From NCBI GenBank assembly GCA_047600605.1, contig JASGKK010000002.1, positions 1,054,001 to 1,118,000 of the forward strand: a stretch of DNA of 64,000 nucleotides, given 5' to 3'. This document shows positions 9,501-17,867 of this stretch, in pieces. The notes beneath the pieces are model-generated. The model did not search any database, was not told the DNA's origin, and was given only the letters and a program-made list of their open reading frames with translations. The number at the start of each line of letters is the position of its first letter. Positions within the stretch are counted from its first letter, which is position 1. Source of the DNA: CAYMZZ01 sp047600605 (GTDB taxonomy: Bacteria; Bacteroidota; Bacteroidia; Chitinophagales; Chitinophagaceae). The position numbers were made by a program, and so were the translations under genes.

Positions 9501-11104
9501 TCCCGTATAGGGTCGATCGGCGGATTGGTAACCTGAGCAAAAAGTTGTTTGAAATAAGAACTGAGATGCTGTGGCTGATCACTCAATATTGCAAGCGGTG
9601 TATCGCAACCCATAGAGCCGATGGGCTCTTTTCCCTCTATGGCCATAGGTGCAATGATCTGATCCAGGTCTTCGGTAGAATAGCCGAATGCTTTCTGGTA
9701 TTTGAATACCTGATCATGTCCCAGATGAGTAAAGGTGATACGGGGCTCGGGTAATTCTTCGAGACGGATCTTGTATTTATTCAGCCATTCTGCATATGGT
9801 TTCTGAGAGCAGATACGTTGTTTCAGTTCTTCGTCGCTGATGATACGTCCCTGCTCCATATCCACCACAAACATTTTTCCCGGCTGCAGGCGTCCTTTTT
9901 CTACAATCAGTGATTGATCTACCGGCAGCGCTCCCGTTTCGGAAGCCATGATCACACGGTCATCTTTGGTTACGCAATAGCGTGAAGGGCGAAGGCCGTT
10001 GCGGTCAAGTGTAGCGCCAATGATCTTACCATCGGTAAATGATATAGATGCAGGTCCATCCCAGGGCTCCATGAATGCGGAGTGAAATTCATAGAACGCT
10101 TTTTTTACCGGGTCCATCTGGTCATTGCCATCCCATGCTTCGGGAATCAGCATCATCATGACATGCGGCAGACTGCGGCCGGTCATGGCCAGCAGTTCGA
10201 TCATATTGTCGAGGCAGGCACTATCTGACTGCCCGTTGCTGACAACAGGCAGCAGCATTTCCATTTCTTCTTTGCTGAAGTAGGGTGAAGTGAAATTCTT
10301 TTCACTTGTTTTCAGCCAGTTGAGGTTGCCCTGCAGGGTATTGATCTCGCCATTGTGTGCAATGAAGCGGAATGGCTGTGCCAGTTTCCAGGAAGGAAAT
10401 GTATTGGTGGCAAAGCGGGAATGTACGAGGCCGAAGGCGCTCACCATCCGTTTATTACTGAGATCGGGGAAGTAACGGCGTACCTGTTTGCTGGTAAGCT
10501 GTCCTTTATATACGATTGTTTTATACGACAACGATGCCAGGTAAAAGCCGATTTCATCCTGACGTACGGTGTTGCGGATGGTATTGCTGGCATAGTTGCG
10601 CAGCACAAACAGTTTGCGTTCAAAATCGTCCGGGTTGGAAATATGGTCGGGGCAGGCAATGAATACCTGTTCCATTTCAGGTTCTACGCTCAGGGCAGTA
10701 GGGCCTATGTCGTGCGTGTTGACGGGTACTTTGCGATAGGCCAGGATCTCGAGACCCATCTTTTCGGCAGCGCGGTTAAAGATATCGCGGCATTCTTCGC
10801 GCAGGCGGATCTCTTTCGGGAAAAAGATCATGCCTACTCCGTACTTGCCATAGGCAGGCAGATGTACACCCAACTTAATACACTCGTCAAAGAAGAACTC
10901 GTGGGGAACCTGGATCATGATACCGGCGCCGTCGCCTGTATTTTCTTCACAACCGCAGGCACCGCGGTGTTCCATATTTTCCAGTACGGTAAGTGCATCG
11001 GAAATATTCTGATGTGATTTGCCTCCTTTGATGTTGGCTACAAATCCGATACCGCAGGCATCATGTTCAAATGAGGGATGGTACAAACCAGTATTGCTTG
11101 CCAT
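6590..11104 (-). CDS. gltB: Glutamate synthase, large (alpha) subunit
   Basis: GltB carries the glutaminase and FMN/3Fe-4S synthase sites of glutamate synthase. I choose the ATG at 11104 (1504 residues). The frame is open for 22 more codons, but those read as non-conserved leader sequence. Cys17 in HDACGIGF is the expected N-terminal nucleophile after propeptide removal, as in the family. Other markers are the GlnAT core (GEINTLQGN), the FMN-barrel stretch GAKSNTGEGGED, and CILMRKCHLNTCPVGVA, whose cysteines bind the 3Fe-4S cluster. A gxGxG beta-helix domain ends the protein. A 16-base symmetric site lies just upstream (11141-11156). Confidence 0.96.
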   Translation of the reverse strand: MASNTGLYHPSFEHDACGIGFVANIKGGKSHQNISDALTVLENMEHRGACGCEENTGDGAGIMIQVPHEFFFDECIKLGVHLPAYGKYGVGMIFFPKEIRLREECRDIFNRAAEKMGLEILAYRKVPVNTHDIGPTALSVEPEMEQVFIACPDHISNPDDFERKLFVLRNYASNTIRNTVRQDEIGFYLASLSYKTIVYKGQLTSKQVRRYFPDLSNKRMVSAFGLVHSRFATNTFPSWKLAQPFRFIAHNGEINTLQGNLNWLKTSEKNFTSPYFSKEEMEMLLPVVSNGQSDSACLDNMIELLAMTGRSLPHVMMMLIPEAWDGNDQMDPVKKAFYEFHSAFMEPWDGPASISFTDGKIIGATLDRNGLRPSRYCVTKDDRVIMASETGALPVDQSLIVEKGRLQPGKMFVVDMEQGRIISDEELKQRICSQKPYAEWLNKYKIRLEELPEPRITFTHLGHDQVFKYQKAFGYSTEDLDQIIAPMAIEGKEPIGSMGCDTPLAILSDQPQHLSSYFKQLFAQVTNPPIDPIRERLVMSLASFAGNNGNLLVEDPLTCHSVALKQPILTNYELEKIRSIDTGLFQAKTLQCYFRANGKPGALKSALDRICRYAVDAVEDGFKVLILQDRAIDSDHAPIPSLLAVSAIHHHLIRKGMRGQVGVIVEAGDAWEVHHFACLIAFGATAINPYLALSGIRDMKETGKLQTSLTEDELKKNYIKAVNEGLLKVFSKMGISTLQSYQGAQIFEILGINREVVEKYFTGATSRIEGMGLDEIAKEALAKHYFAFSKKDVPVDRLPVGGVYQWKRKGEFHLFNPQTIHLLQHATRTNDYATFKKYSRLVNEQGEKACTLRSLFRFRKLRPSISIDEVEPAENIYKRFATGAMSFGSISWEAHTTLAIAMNRLGAKSNTGEGGEDERRYELLPNGDSMRSSIKQVASARFGVTSLYLTEADELQIKMAQGAKPGEGGQLPGHKVDDWIGKTRHSTPGVGLISPPPHHDIYSIEDLAQLIFDLKNANRQARISVKLVSKAGVGTIAAGVTKAKADVVLIAGYDGGTGASPISSIRHAGLPWELGLAETHQTLVKNKLRSRVVVQADGQMKTGRDIAIAALLGAEEWGIATAALVVEGCILMRKCHLNTCPVGVATQDPDLRKRFTGAADHVVNFFRFMVQELREVMAELGYRSVNEMIGQVENLEVRDDISHWKYSKLDLSPILYKEPASLYTGLYCAEEQDHGMADILDWKLLEAAKPALEHKEKVKASFPIINTDRTAGTVLSNEITKIYKGAGLPDDTIHFKFTGTAGQSFGAFNTKGVTLELEGDANDYFGKGLSGARLVIYPSKRASFVPEENSIIGNVAFYGATSGEAFIRGKAGERFGVRNSGAHVVVEGVGDHGCEYMTGGVVVILGDTGRNFAAGMSGGIAYVYDVNGQFKNNCNTEMVDLDACELDDKNELFTMIQRHVEYTGSTVGRFILEDLDNQLQHFVKVFPRDYKKVLQERKISVKVL

Positions 11105-11140
11105 GGGCAATGATGTTGTTTTAGATAAATTATAATAAAA

Positions 11141-11156
11141 TTCAGCCTTGGCTGAA
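11141..11156. promoter_or_regulatory. Symmetric site upstream of gltB (possible operator)
   Basis: TTCAGCC and GGCTGAA are perfect inverted halves separated by TT, centred about 44 bases before the chosen gltB start. A dyad in this position could be an operator for a nitrogen or amino acid regulator, or a small mRNA hairpin. No specific regulator is implied by the sequence. Confidence 0.3.
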
Positions 11157-11264
11157 CATATAGCAAGCAAACGACCTAAATTACTAAATTTTCTTCAGAG
11201 GAATGGACGTTTTACGCAGGTTTTTTCCACAGAAAATGTTATTCGTACAATCGTTAGTGCCGGA

Positions 11265-12569
11265 TTATACGAGATAACCAAACAGTGTATCGTTTTTATT
11301 GAGCTCTGTGTACTGTATCTGGTGAAGCTGCAGTTTACGGATCAGTTCTTCGTAGTCCTGTTTTGACCGAAGTTCGACACCTACCAATGCGGGACCATTT
11401 TCCTTATTGGTTTTCTGCATGTATTCAAAACGGGTAATATCGTCGTTGGGGCCCAGTATGTGATTGACAAATTCTTTGAGTGCTCCCGGGCGTTGAGCGA
11501 AGCTGATGAGGAAGTAATGTTTTAGTCCTTCGTATTGCAGGCTGCGTTCCTTGATCTCCTGCATGCGGTCGATGTCGTTGTTGCTGCCGCTCACGATACA
11601 CACTACGTTTTTCCCTTTGATCTGTGCGGCATAGTCATCGAGTGCGGCTATTGACATGGCACCGGCGGGTTCTACCACAATGGCGTCTTCGTTGTACAAC
11701 CGTAATATGGTTGTACAGATTTTTCCTTCGGGTACCAGGCGCATATCATCGAGTACCTCGCGGCAGATGCTGAAGGTAATATCGCCTATGCGTTTTACCG
11801 CAGCGCCATCTACGAAGCGATCAATGGAAGGAAGTGTGACCGGATGGCCTTCCCGGAGTGCTGCCTGCATCGAAGGGGCTCCTTCGGGTTCAAGACCGAT
11901 GATCTTTGTAGTAGGGGAGTACTGGCGGAAGTAGCTGCCAACGCCGGAGCAAAGACCTCCACCACCAATAGGGATAAAGATAAAATCCACCTGCGGCTGA
12001 TCTTCGAGTATCTCGATGCCTACGGTGGCCTGACCCTCAATGATGCGGTAATCGTCGAAGGGAGGAATAAAGGTCATACCATTGGCCGCTGTGAATTCGC
12101 GGGCGGCCTGTGCGCAGTCATCAAATGTATCGCCTACCAGGCGTACTTCGATGAAGTCTTCACCAAACATGCGGGTCTGATGAATTTTCTGATTGGGAGT
12201 AATGACTGGCATGAATACGACTCCTTTCACACCCAGTTTGCGGCAGCTGAAAGCAAAACCCTGTGCATGGTTGCCGGCACTGGCGCATACCACACCTTTT
12301 TGCAACTGATCGTGGGGTAATGCGCTCATCATATTAAAAGCGCCGCGCAATTTGTAGGAGCGTACGGCCTGCAGGTCTTCTCTTTTCAAATACACATTGC
12401 ACTGGTATTTGCGCGAAAGGTTGGCATTCCACTGCAGGGGAGTGCGGATAACAACGGGTTGCAGGCGTGCCGCGGCTTCTGCATAATGAAGCCGTCCGCT
12501 CCAGCTTCTTCCGGTAGCGGAAGAAGCGGAGGCGGGGGCCAATACGTCACTGACTGCAACAGGTTCCAT
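11265..12569 (-). CDS. ilvA: Threonine dehydratase (threonine ammonia-lyase), biosynthetic
   Basis: This PLP enzyme deaminates threonine to 2-oxobutanoate, the first committed step to isoleucine. The PLP lysine sits in SYKLRGAFN (about residue 71) and the phosphate loop is IPIGGGGLCSG (about 197). The C-terminal 90 residues (KHYFLISFAQRPGALKEFVNHILG onward in sense) form one ACT-like regulatory domain, so the 434-residue protein is the short form, not the two-ACT form of E. coli (about 514). It is the last gene of the ilv operon, starting 21 bases after ilvC, and 160 bases separate it from gltB. Confidence 0.95.
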   Translation of the reverse strand: MEPVAVSDVLAPASASSATGRSWSGRLHYAEAAARLQPVVIRTPLQWNANLSRKYQCNVYLKREDLQAVRSYKLRGAFNMMSALPHDQLQKGVVCASAGNHAQGFAFSCRKLGVKGVVFMPVITPNQKIHQTRMFGEDFIEVRLVGDTFDDCAQAAREFTAANGMTFIPPFDDYRIIEGQATVGIEILEDQPQVDFIFIPIGGGGLCSGVGSYFRQYSPTTKIIGLEPEGAPSMQAALREGHPVTLPSIDRFVDGAAVKRIGDITFSICREVLDDMRLVPEGKICTTILRLYNEDAIVVEPAGAMSIAALDDYAAQIKGKNVVCIVSGSNNDIDRMQEIKERSLQYEGLKHYFLISFAQRPGALKEFVNHILGPNDDITRFEYMQKTNKENGPALVGVELRSKQDYEELIRKLQLHQIQYTELNKNDTLFGYLV

Positions 12570-12590
12570 ATACTACGTATTAAAATATAA

Positions 12591-13718
12591 TTATCCTACT
12601 GATTCAGTTTTGAGAGCCTGTTCACGAAAAACATTTTTGGTGCTGGACTCTTCGATGCTGGGCACAGGAGCGGCCTGGTTTTCGGGGCGCAGACTGCGAA
12701 CTGTTTTACCAGCCTGCCACATTTCGCTTTCACGCAGTTCTTTCAGTTCGGCTTCCAGTTTCTCGCGGTAGTCGGGCTGTGAGTTGCTGTCGATTGAGCG
12801 TTGTGACTCTTTGCCGGTAGCTACACTCTCATACAGTTCTTTGAATACAGGCGCTGTAGCATCGCGGAATTTTTTCCACCAGTCAAGCGCACCACGCTGT
12901 GCGGTAGTGGAGCAGTTGGCATACATCCAGTCCATACCGTTTTCGGCAACCAGGGGCATGAGTGATTGTGTGAGTTCTTCTACTGTTTCGTTGAACGCTT
13001 CACTGGGAGTGTGGCCTTTATCGCGCAGCACCTGGTACTGTGCAGCAAAGATTCCCTGGATAGCGCCCATCAGTGTGCCACGCTCACCGGTAAGATCGCT
13101 GTATACTTCTTTTTTGAAATCAGTTTCGAAAAGGTAGCCACTGCCTACTGCAATACCCAGTGCAATTACGCGCTCGGCAGCACGTCCGGTAGCATCCTGG
13201 AAAATGGCATAAGAGCTGTTGAGACCACGACCCTGCAGGAACATACGGCGCAGTGAAGTACCGCTTCCTTTGGGAGCTACCAGGAATACGTCTACATCTT
13301 TGGGAGGTATGATACCGGTCTGCTCATTGAAGGTGATGCCAAAGCCATGGGAGAAGTAGAGCGCTTTGCCGGCTGTAAGATGTTTTTTTACAGTAGGCCA
13401 GAGAGCAATCTGCGCGGCATCGCTCAGCAGATAGCAAATGATGGTGCCCCTTTCCAGAGCTTCTTCAATTTCGAAAAGCGTTTCGCCGGGTACAAAACCG
13501 TCACGGATCGCCTTATCCCAGGTTTTTGAATTTTTACGCTGACCTACGATCACATTGATACCATTGTCTTTCTGATTCAATGCCTGACCAGGTCCCTGTA
13601 CGCCATAACCGATTACGGCAACTGTTTCATTTTTCAATACCTGCTGGGCTTTGCTGAGCGGGAACTCTTCGCGTGTGATTACATTCTCCTCAACACCGCC
13701 GAAATTTAATTTTGCCAT
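12591..13718 (-). CDS. ilvC: Ketol-acid reductoisomerase, yeast Ilv5-like form
   Basis: IlvC isomerises and reduces acetolactate or acetohydroxybutyrate to the dihydroxy acids using NADPH. The Rossmann motif is IGYGVQGPGQALN (about residue 36), and the cofactor-selecting loop contains GQRKNSKTW. SDLTGERGTLMG (acidic metal ligands) and SEAFNETVEELTQS mark the knotted C-terminal domain. At 375 residues it is longer than the usual bacterial class I enzyme (about 330). Segments such as NSQPDYREKLE and VRSLRPENQ agree closely with fungal mitochondrial Ilv5 as I remember it. It lies 73 bases after ilvN and 21 before ilvA. Confidence 0.95.
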   Translation of the reverse strand: MAKLNFGGVEENVITREEFPLSKAQQVLKNETVAVIGYGVQGPGQALNQKDNGINVIVGQRKNSKTWDKAIRDGFVPGETLFEIEEALERGTIICYLLSDAAQIALWPTVKKHLTAGKALYFSHGFGITFNEQTGIIPPKDVDVFLVAPKGSGTSLRRMFLQGRGLNSSYAIFQDATGRAAERVIALGIAVGSGYLFETDFKKEVYSDLTGERGTLMGAIQGIFAAQYQVLRDKGHTPSEAFNETVEELTQSLMPLVAENGMDWMYANCSTTAQRGALDWWKKFRDATAPVFKELYESVATGKESQRSIDSNSQPDYREKLEAELKELRESEMWQAGKTVRSLRPENQAAPVPSIEESSTKNVFREQALKTESVG

Positions 13719-13791
13719 TTTGCTAAGTTTTAAAGTTGTATAAGTCTGTTTGTTGTTGGTGAATCGCCGCTTGCCTGACGATTCTTATGGG

Positions 13792-14379
13792 TTACATGGA
13801 AAAAACTTTTTCATTTTCATTCAGGAACTCGTTTTCAATAGCGCCCTCACCGGGTTCGCGGTATTCGAATTCTTTCAGCTTTTCGTGGAAGCCATCACTG
13901 CTTTTAATGATTGCCACGCGGCCACTACGGACAAATTCTATAAGGCCATATGGTTCCAGTACCTTGATGAGATTGTCTGTTTCTTCACGATGGCCGGTGA
14001 CTTCAAATACGGTGTAGTCTTTGCGGATCACTACAGCCTTGGCACCGTGCTCACGCAGCAGACGTTCTACTTTTACTTCAGCTGCAATGATGTCGGTAGG
14101 CACTTTGTAGAGAGCCAGCTCCTGCCACACAATTTCTTCCTGTGTGTTGTAATAAGCTTTGAGGACCTCTACCTGTTTCTCGATCTGCCGGCAGAGTTTC
14201 CGTACCACGTCTTCGGTTTCGTTGATCACAATAGTAAAGCGATGTACACTCTCCACTTCTGAAGGAGAGGTGTTGAGGCTTTCGATATTGATCTTGCGAC
14301 GCGAAAAAATGATCGCGATGCGATTGAGCAAACCGATCTGGTTTTCGGTATAAACGGTTATAGTATATTCCTGTTTCAT
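13792..14379 (-). CDS. ilvN: Acetolactate synthase, small regulatory subunit
   Basis: The regulatory subunit stabilises and confers valine control on the acetolactate synthase catalytic subunit encoded just upstream. The ACT domain begins at the N-terminus (EYTITVYTENQIGLLNRIA), and the C-terminal domain includes EVTGHREETDNLIKVLEPYG. I use the ATG at 14379; a GTG three codons upstream is in frame but less likely. At 195 residues it is normal for the IlvN/IlvH long form. The gap after ilvB is 36 bases. The last residues are rich in glutamate, an unremarkable tail. Confidence 0.93.
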   Translation of the reverse strand: MKQEYTITVYTENQIGLLNRIAIIFSRRKINIESLNTSPSEVESVHRFTIVINETEDVVRKLCRQIEKQVEVLKAYYNTQEEIVWQELALYKVPTDIIAAEVKVERLLREHGAKAVVIRKDYTVFEVTGHREETDNLIKVLEPYGLIEFVRSGRVAIIKSSDGFHEKLKEFEYREPGEGAIENEFLNENEKVFSM

Positions 14380-14415
14380 GATAAACACTGTTGAATTGAT
14401 AATGAAAAGTCCTTT

Positions 14416-16170
14416 TTATATTTCCTCCCTGCTCAATACGATTTCGGCCACCCCACGACCCTGGGGTACCATGGGAAATACATTGTTTTCTTTTCCTACC
14501 ATTACTTCGAGCAGATAACTCTGATCGTACTCCAGCATGTCCTTCAATGCCTGTTTGAGATCAGCGCGCTGATTGACACTCTTACCGGCAATACCGAATC
14601 CTTTGGCCACCTGTACAAAGTCAGGGCTGGTGATATTAACGAATGAATAGCGGTTCTGATGAAAGAGTTGCTGCCACTGACGTACCATACCCAGGAACTG
14701 ATTGTTGAGGATCAGAATTTTTACTTTGGGTTTAAACTGCATGATAGTACCCAGCTCCTGCAGTGTCATCTGAAAACCTCCGTCGCCGATGATAGCTACG
14801 GTATGTCTTGACGGATCGCCATAGGCCGCACCGATTGCAGCAGGAAGTGCGAAGCCCATTGTGCCTAATCCTCCACTGGTGATATTGCTGCGCGTGTTGT
14901 TCATTTGTGCATACCGGCACGCAACCATCTGATGCTGGCCTACATCCGTTACCACGATGGCATCACCTTTGGTAAGTTCATTCAGTTCGCGGATCACTTC
15001 GCCCATGGTCATTACATCGCTGGTTGGATTCAGCTCATCCTTGATGACTTTTTCTTCTTCGCGTTGCTGACAGTCGCGAAAGCGCTGCAACCACTGGGGA
15101 TATACTTTTTGCTCAATCAGTTCGGTCAGCAGGGGCAGTGTTTCTTTACAGTCGCCCCATACCGGCACGGTAGATTTTACATTCTTATCTATTTCTGCAG
15201 GATCGATATCCAGGTGTATTACTTTGGCTTGTTTGGCATATTTGTCGAGGCGGCCGGTGACCCGGTCATCGAAGCGCATACCGACTGCAATCAACACATC
15301 GCATTCGTTGGTGAGCAGATTGGGACCATAGTTGCCATGCATGCCCAGCATGCCCACGCCCAGCGGATGATCAGTAGGCAGGGCGCTCATACCCATGATG
15401 GTCCATGCCGCAGGGATACCGGATTTTTCAATAAATTTTTTAAATTCTTTTTCTGCTTTGCCCAGTATTACGCCCTGGCCAAAGATGACGAAGGGGCGTT
15501 CTGCACTGTTGATCATCCGTGCGGCTTCTTCTACGTATTCCTTACGCACGATAGGCTTGGGCCGATAGCTGCGTATATGCTCACATTTCTCATATCCCGC
15601 ATAATCAAACAACTGCAACTGTGCATTTTTTGTAATGTCGATCACTACCGGGCCGGGTCTGCCGCTGCGGGCGATATAGAAAGCCTTCGCCAGTACAGAA
15701 GGGATTTCGTTGGCATCTGTCACCTGGTAATTCCATTTGGTAACAGGTGTGGTGATATTAATTACATCTGTTTCCTGAAATGCATCGGTACCCAGGAGGT
15801 GGGCAAATACCTGACCGGTGACGCACACCAAAGGGGTGGAGTCGATCATGGCATCGGCCAGACCGGTGACGAGGTTTGTAGCACCGGGGCCACTGGTGGC
15901 AAAGACCACACCCACCCTGCCCGACACGCGGGCGTAACCCTGTGCTGCATGAATCGCTCCTTGCTCATGGCGCACGAGTATATGATTCAACCGGTCGTTG
16001 TAATCATACAGTGCATCATAGATGGGCATGATGGCTCCGCCCGGATACCCGAAAATGGTATCCACCTTTTCTGCCAGCAGTGCTTTCAGTACAGCTTCGC
16101 TGCCCGAAATCTGTGTGGTAGTAGCAGGTGTGGCGGAGGTTGTTTCTTTTTTTAATTCCAGCGTTTGCAT
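14416..16170 (-). CDS. ilvB: Acetolactate synthase, large catalytic subunit
   Basis: This thiamine-diphosphate enzyme condenses pyruvate with pyruvate or 2-oxobutanoate, the first common step to valine, leucine and isoleucine. GYPGGAIMPIYDALY (about residue 41) and RHEQGAIHAAQGYARVSG (with the catalytic glutamate) are N-terminal landmarks. The FAD-type middle domain and the ThDP motif GDGGFQMTLQELGT (about 454) follow. At 584 residues it is of standard length. It lies 14 bases after ilvD. The open antisense frame across it is a by-product of codon bias, not a gene. Confidence 0.96.
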   Translation of the reverse strand: MQTLELKKETTSATPATTTQISGSEAVLKALLAEKVDTIFGYPGGAIMPIYDALYDYNDRLNHILVRHEQGAIHAAQGYARVSGRVGVVFATSGPGATNLVTGLADAMIDSTPLVCVTGQVFAHLLGTDAFQETDVINITTPVTKWNYQVTDANEIPSVLAKAFYIARSGRPGPVVIDITKNAQLQLFDYAGYEKCEHIRSYRPKPIVRKEYVEEAARMINSAERPFVIFGQGVILGKAEKEFKKFIEKSGIPAAWTIMGMSALPTDHPLGVGMLGMHGNYGPNLLTNECDVLIAVGMRFDDRVTGRLDKYAKQAKVIHLDIDPAEIDKNVKSTVPVWGDCKETLPLLTELIEQKVYPQWLQRFRDCQQREEEKVIKDELNPTSDVMTMGEVIRELNELTKGDAIVVTDVGQHQMVACRYAQMNNTRSNITSGGLGTMGFALPAAIGAAYGDPSRHTVAIIGDGGFQMTLQELGTIMQFKPKVKILILNNQFLGMVRQWQQLFHQNRYSFVNITSPDFVQVAKGFGIAGKSVNQRADLKQALKDMLEYDQSYLLEVMVGKENNVFPMVPQGRGVAEIVLSREEI

Positions 16171-16184
16171 ATCTGTTTATTTAA

Positions 16185-17867
16185 CTAAGCTTCGTCGGTT
16201 ACACAACCTTGTGAAGCATCTTTTACCTGTTTGGCGTATTTATAAAGAATTCCTTTTTTTACTTTCAATTCGGGTTGCTGCCAGGCTGCACGGCGCCGGC
16301 TGATCTCTTCTTCACTTACCTTCAGTTCCAGCTTGTTGTTGACAGCATTGATCTCGATGGGGTCATTGTCGTGCACGAGGGCCAGCAGGCCTCCGTCAAA
16401 TGCTTCGGGTGTAATGTGACCTACAACGAAACCATGCGTGCCGCCACTAAAACGGCCATCGGTGATGAGAGCTACAGATTTGCCCAGGCCTGCGCCGATG
16501 ATGGCAGAAGTAGGCTTCAGCATTTCGGGCATGCCCGGAGCTCCTTTGGGGCCTACATGACGGATCACGACCACATCACCGGGTTTGATTTTGCCCGAAT
16601 TGATGCCATTGATCAGTTCAAACTCACCATCAAATACACGGGCCGGCCCTGCGAAGAGTTCACCTTCTTTACCGCTGATCTTGGCTACCGAACCTTTTTC
16701 TGCAAGGTTGCCATAAAGTATCTGCAGGTGACCTGTTTTTTTGATGGGTTGCTCCAGCGGATAAATAATCTTCTGTGTGTCGAAGTCGAGGTCGGGAACA
16801 GCCGCAAGATTTTCAGCAAGAGTATTACCTGTTACGGTCAGGCAATCGCCGTGCAGCAGGCCTTTGCTGAGCAGGTATTTCATGACCGCAGGCACACCTC
16901 CATGCTGATGCAGATCCTGCATCAGGTATTTGCCCGAGGGTTTGAAATCGGCCAGTACGGGAATACGATCGCTGATCTGCTGAAAGTCGTCCTGCGACAA
17001 CGGCACATTTACACTTTTGGCCATCGCGATCAGGTGTAGTACCGCATTGGTACTGCCACCCAGGACCATGATGACGGTAATGGCGTTTTCAAACGCCTTA
17101 CGTGTCATGATATCTGAAGGCTTAATATCTTTTTCGAGTAAGAGGCGGACAGCTTTTCCTGCAGCGGCACATTCTTTTTGTTTTTCTTCACTCAGCGCAG
17201 GATTAGAAGAGGAGAAAGGAAGGCTCATGCCCAGTGCTTCGATGGCAGCTGCCATAGTATTGGCGGTATACATGCCGCCACAGGCACCGGCTCCGGGACA
17301 ACTATTCATTACAATGCCTTTGAAGTCGGCTTCATCCAGCTGACCAGCCAGTTTTTGTCCCAGTGCTTCGAAGGCACTTACGATATTCAGATCCTGCCCC
17401 TTGTAATGGCCAGGCGCAATAGTACCCCCGTATACCATCAGTGAGGGGCGATTGAGGCGTCCCATGGCAATGATGCTGCCGGGCATATTTTTATCACAGC
17501 CGGGTATGGTAATTACTCCATCATAATATTGTGCACCGCAAACGGCTTCAATTGAATCGGCAATTACATCGCGGCTTACCAGTGAGTAGCGCATGCCTTC
17601 GGTACCGTTGCTGATACCATCGCTTACGCCAATGGTGTTGAAGATGAGACCTACGAGATCATTATTCCACACGGATTGTTTCACCACCCGGGCCAGATCA
17701 TTGAGATGCATATTGCAGGTATTGCCATCGTAGCCCATACTCACTACACCTACCTGTGCTTTTTTCAGGTCTTCATCGGTGAGGCCGATGCCATAGAGCA
17801 TGGCTTGCGCGGCGGGCTGTGTCGGATCCTGCGTAATGGTCTTGCTGTATTTGTTCAATTCGCTCAT
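16185..17867 (-). CDS. ilvD: Dihydroxy-acid dehydratase
   Basis: IlvD dehydrates the dihydroxy acids to the 2-oxo acids that are transaminated to valine and isoleucine. Iron-sulfur ligands are in GCDKNMPG (about residue 121) and CPGAGACGGMYTANTM (about 190), and the C-terminal landmark is DGRFSGGTHGFVVGHI. At 560 residues it is of normal size. Its ATG overlaps the ilvE stop codon (ATGA), a sign of translational coupling, and ilvB follows after 14 bases. Confidence 0.96.
   Translation of the reverse strand: MSELNKYSKTITQDPTQPAAQAMLYGIGLTDEDLKKAQVGVVSMGYDGNTCNMHLNDLARVVKQSVWNNDLVGLIFNTIGVSDGISNGTEGMRYSLVSRDVIADSIEAVCGAQYYDGVITIPGCDKNMPGSIIAMGRLNRPSLMVYGGTIAPGHYKGQDLNIVSAFEALGQKLAGQLDEADFKGIVMNSCPGAGACGGMYTANTMAAAIEALGMSLPFSSSNPALSEEKQKECAAAGKAVRLLLEKDIKPSDIMTRKAFENAITVIMVLGGSTNAVLHLIAMAKSVNVPLSQDDFQQISDRIPVLADFKPSGKYLMQDLHQHGGVPAVMKYLLSKGLLHGDCLTVTGNTLAENLAAVPDLDFDTQKIIYPLEQPIKKTGHLQILYGNLAEKGSVAKISGKEGELFAGPARVFDGEFELINGINSGKIKPGDVVVIRHVGPKGAPGMPEMLKPTSAIIGAGLGKSVALITDGRFSGGTHGFVVGHITPEAFDGGLLALVHDNDPIEINAVNNKLELKVSEEEISRRRAAWQQPELKVKKGILYKYAKQVKDASQGCVTDEA

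Noticed and set aside
11104..11170. Upstream extension of gltB
   Set aside because: The extra 22 codons lack similarity to GltB N-termini; the ATG at 11104 gives a normal short propeptide before Cys17.
14905..16155. Long open frame on the plus strand across ilvB
   Set aside because: It is antisense to a fully conserved gene and reads as a Cys/His-rich low-sense sequence; codon bias of ilvB leaves the opposite frame open.
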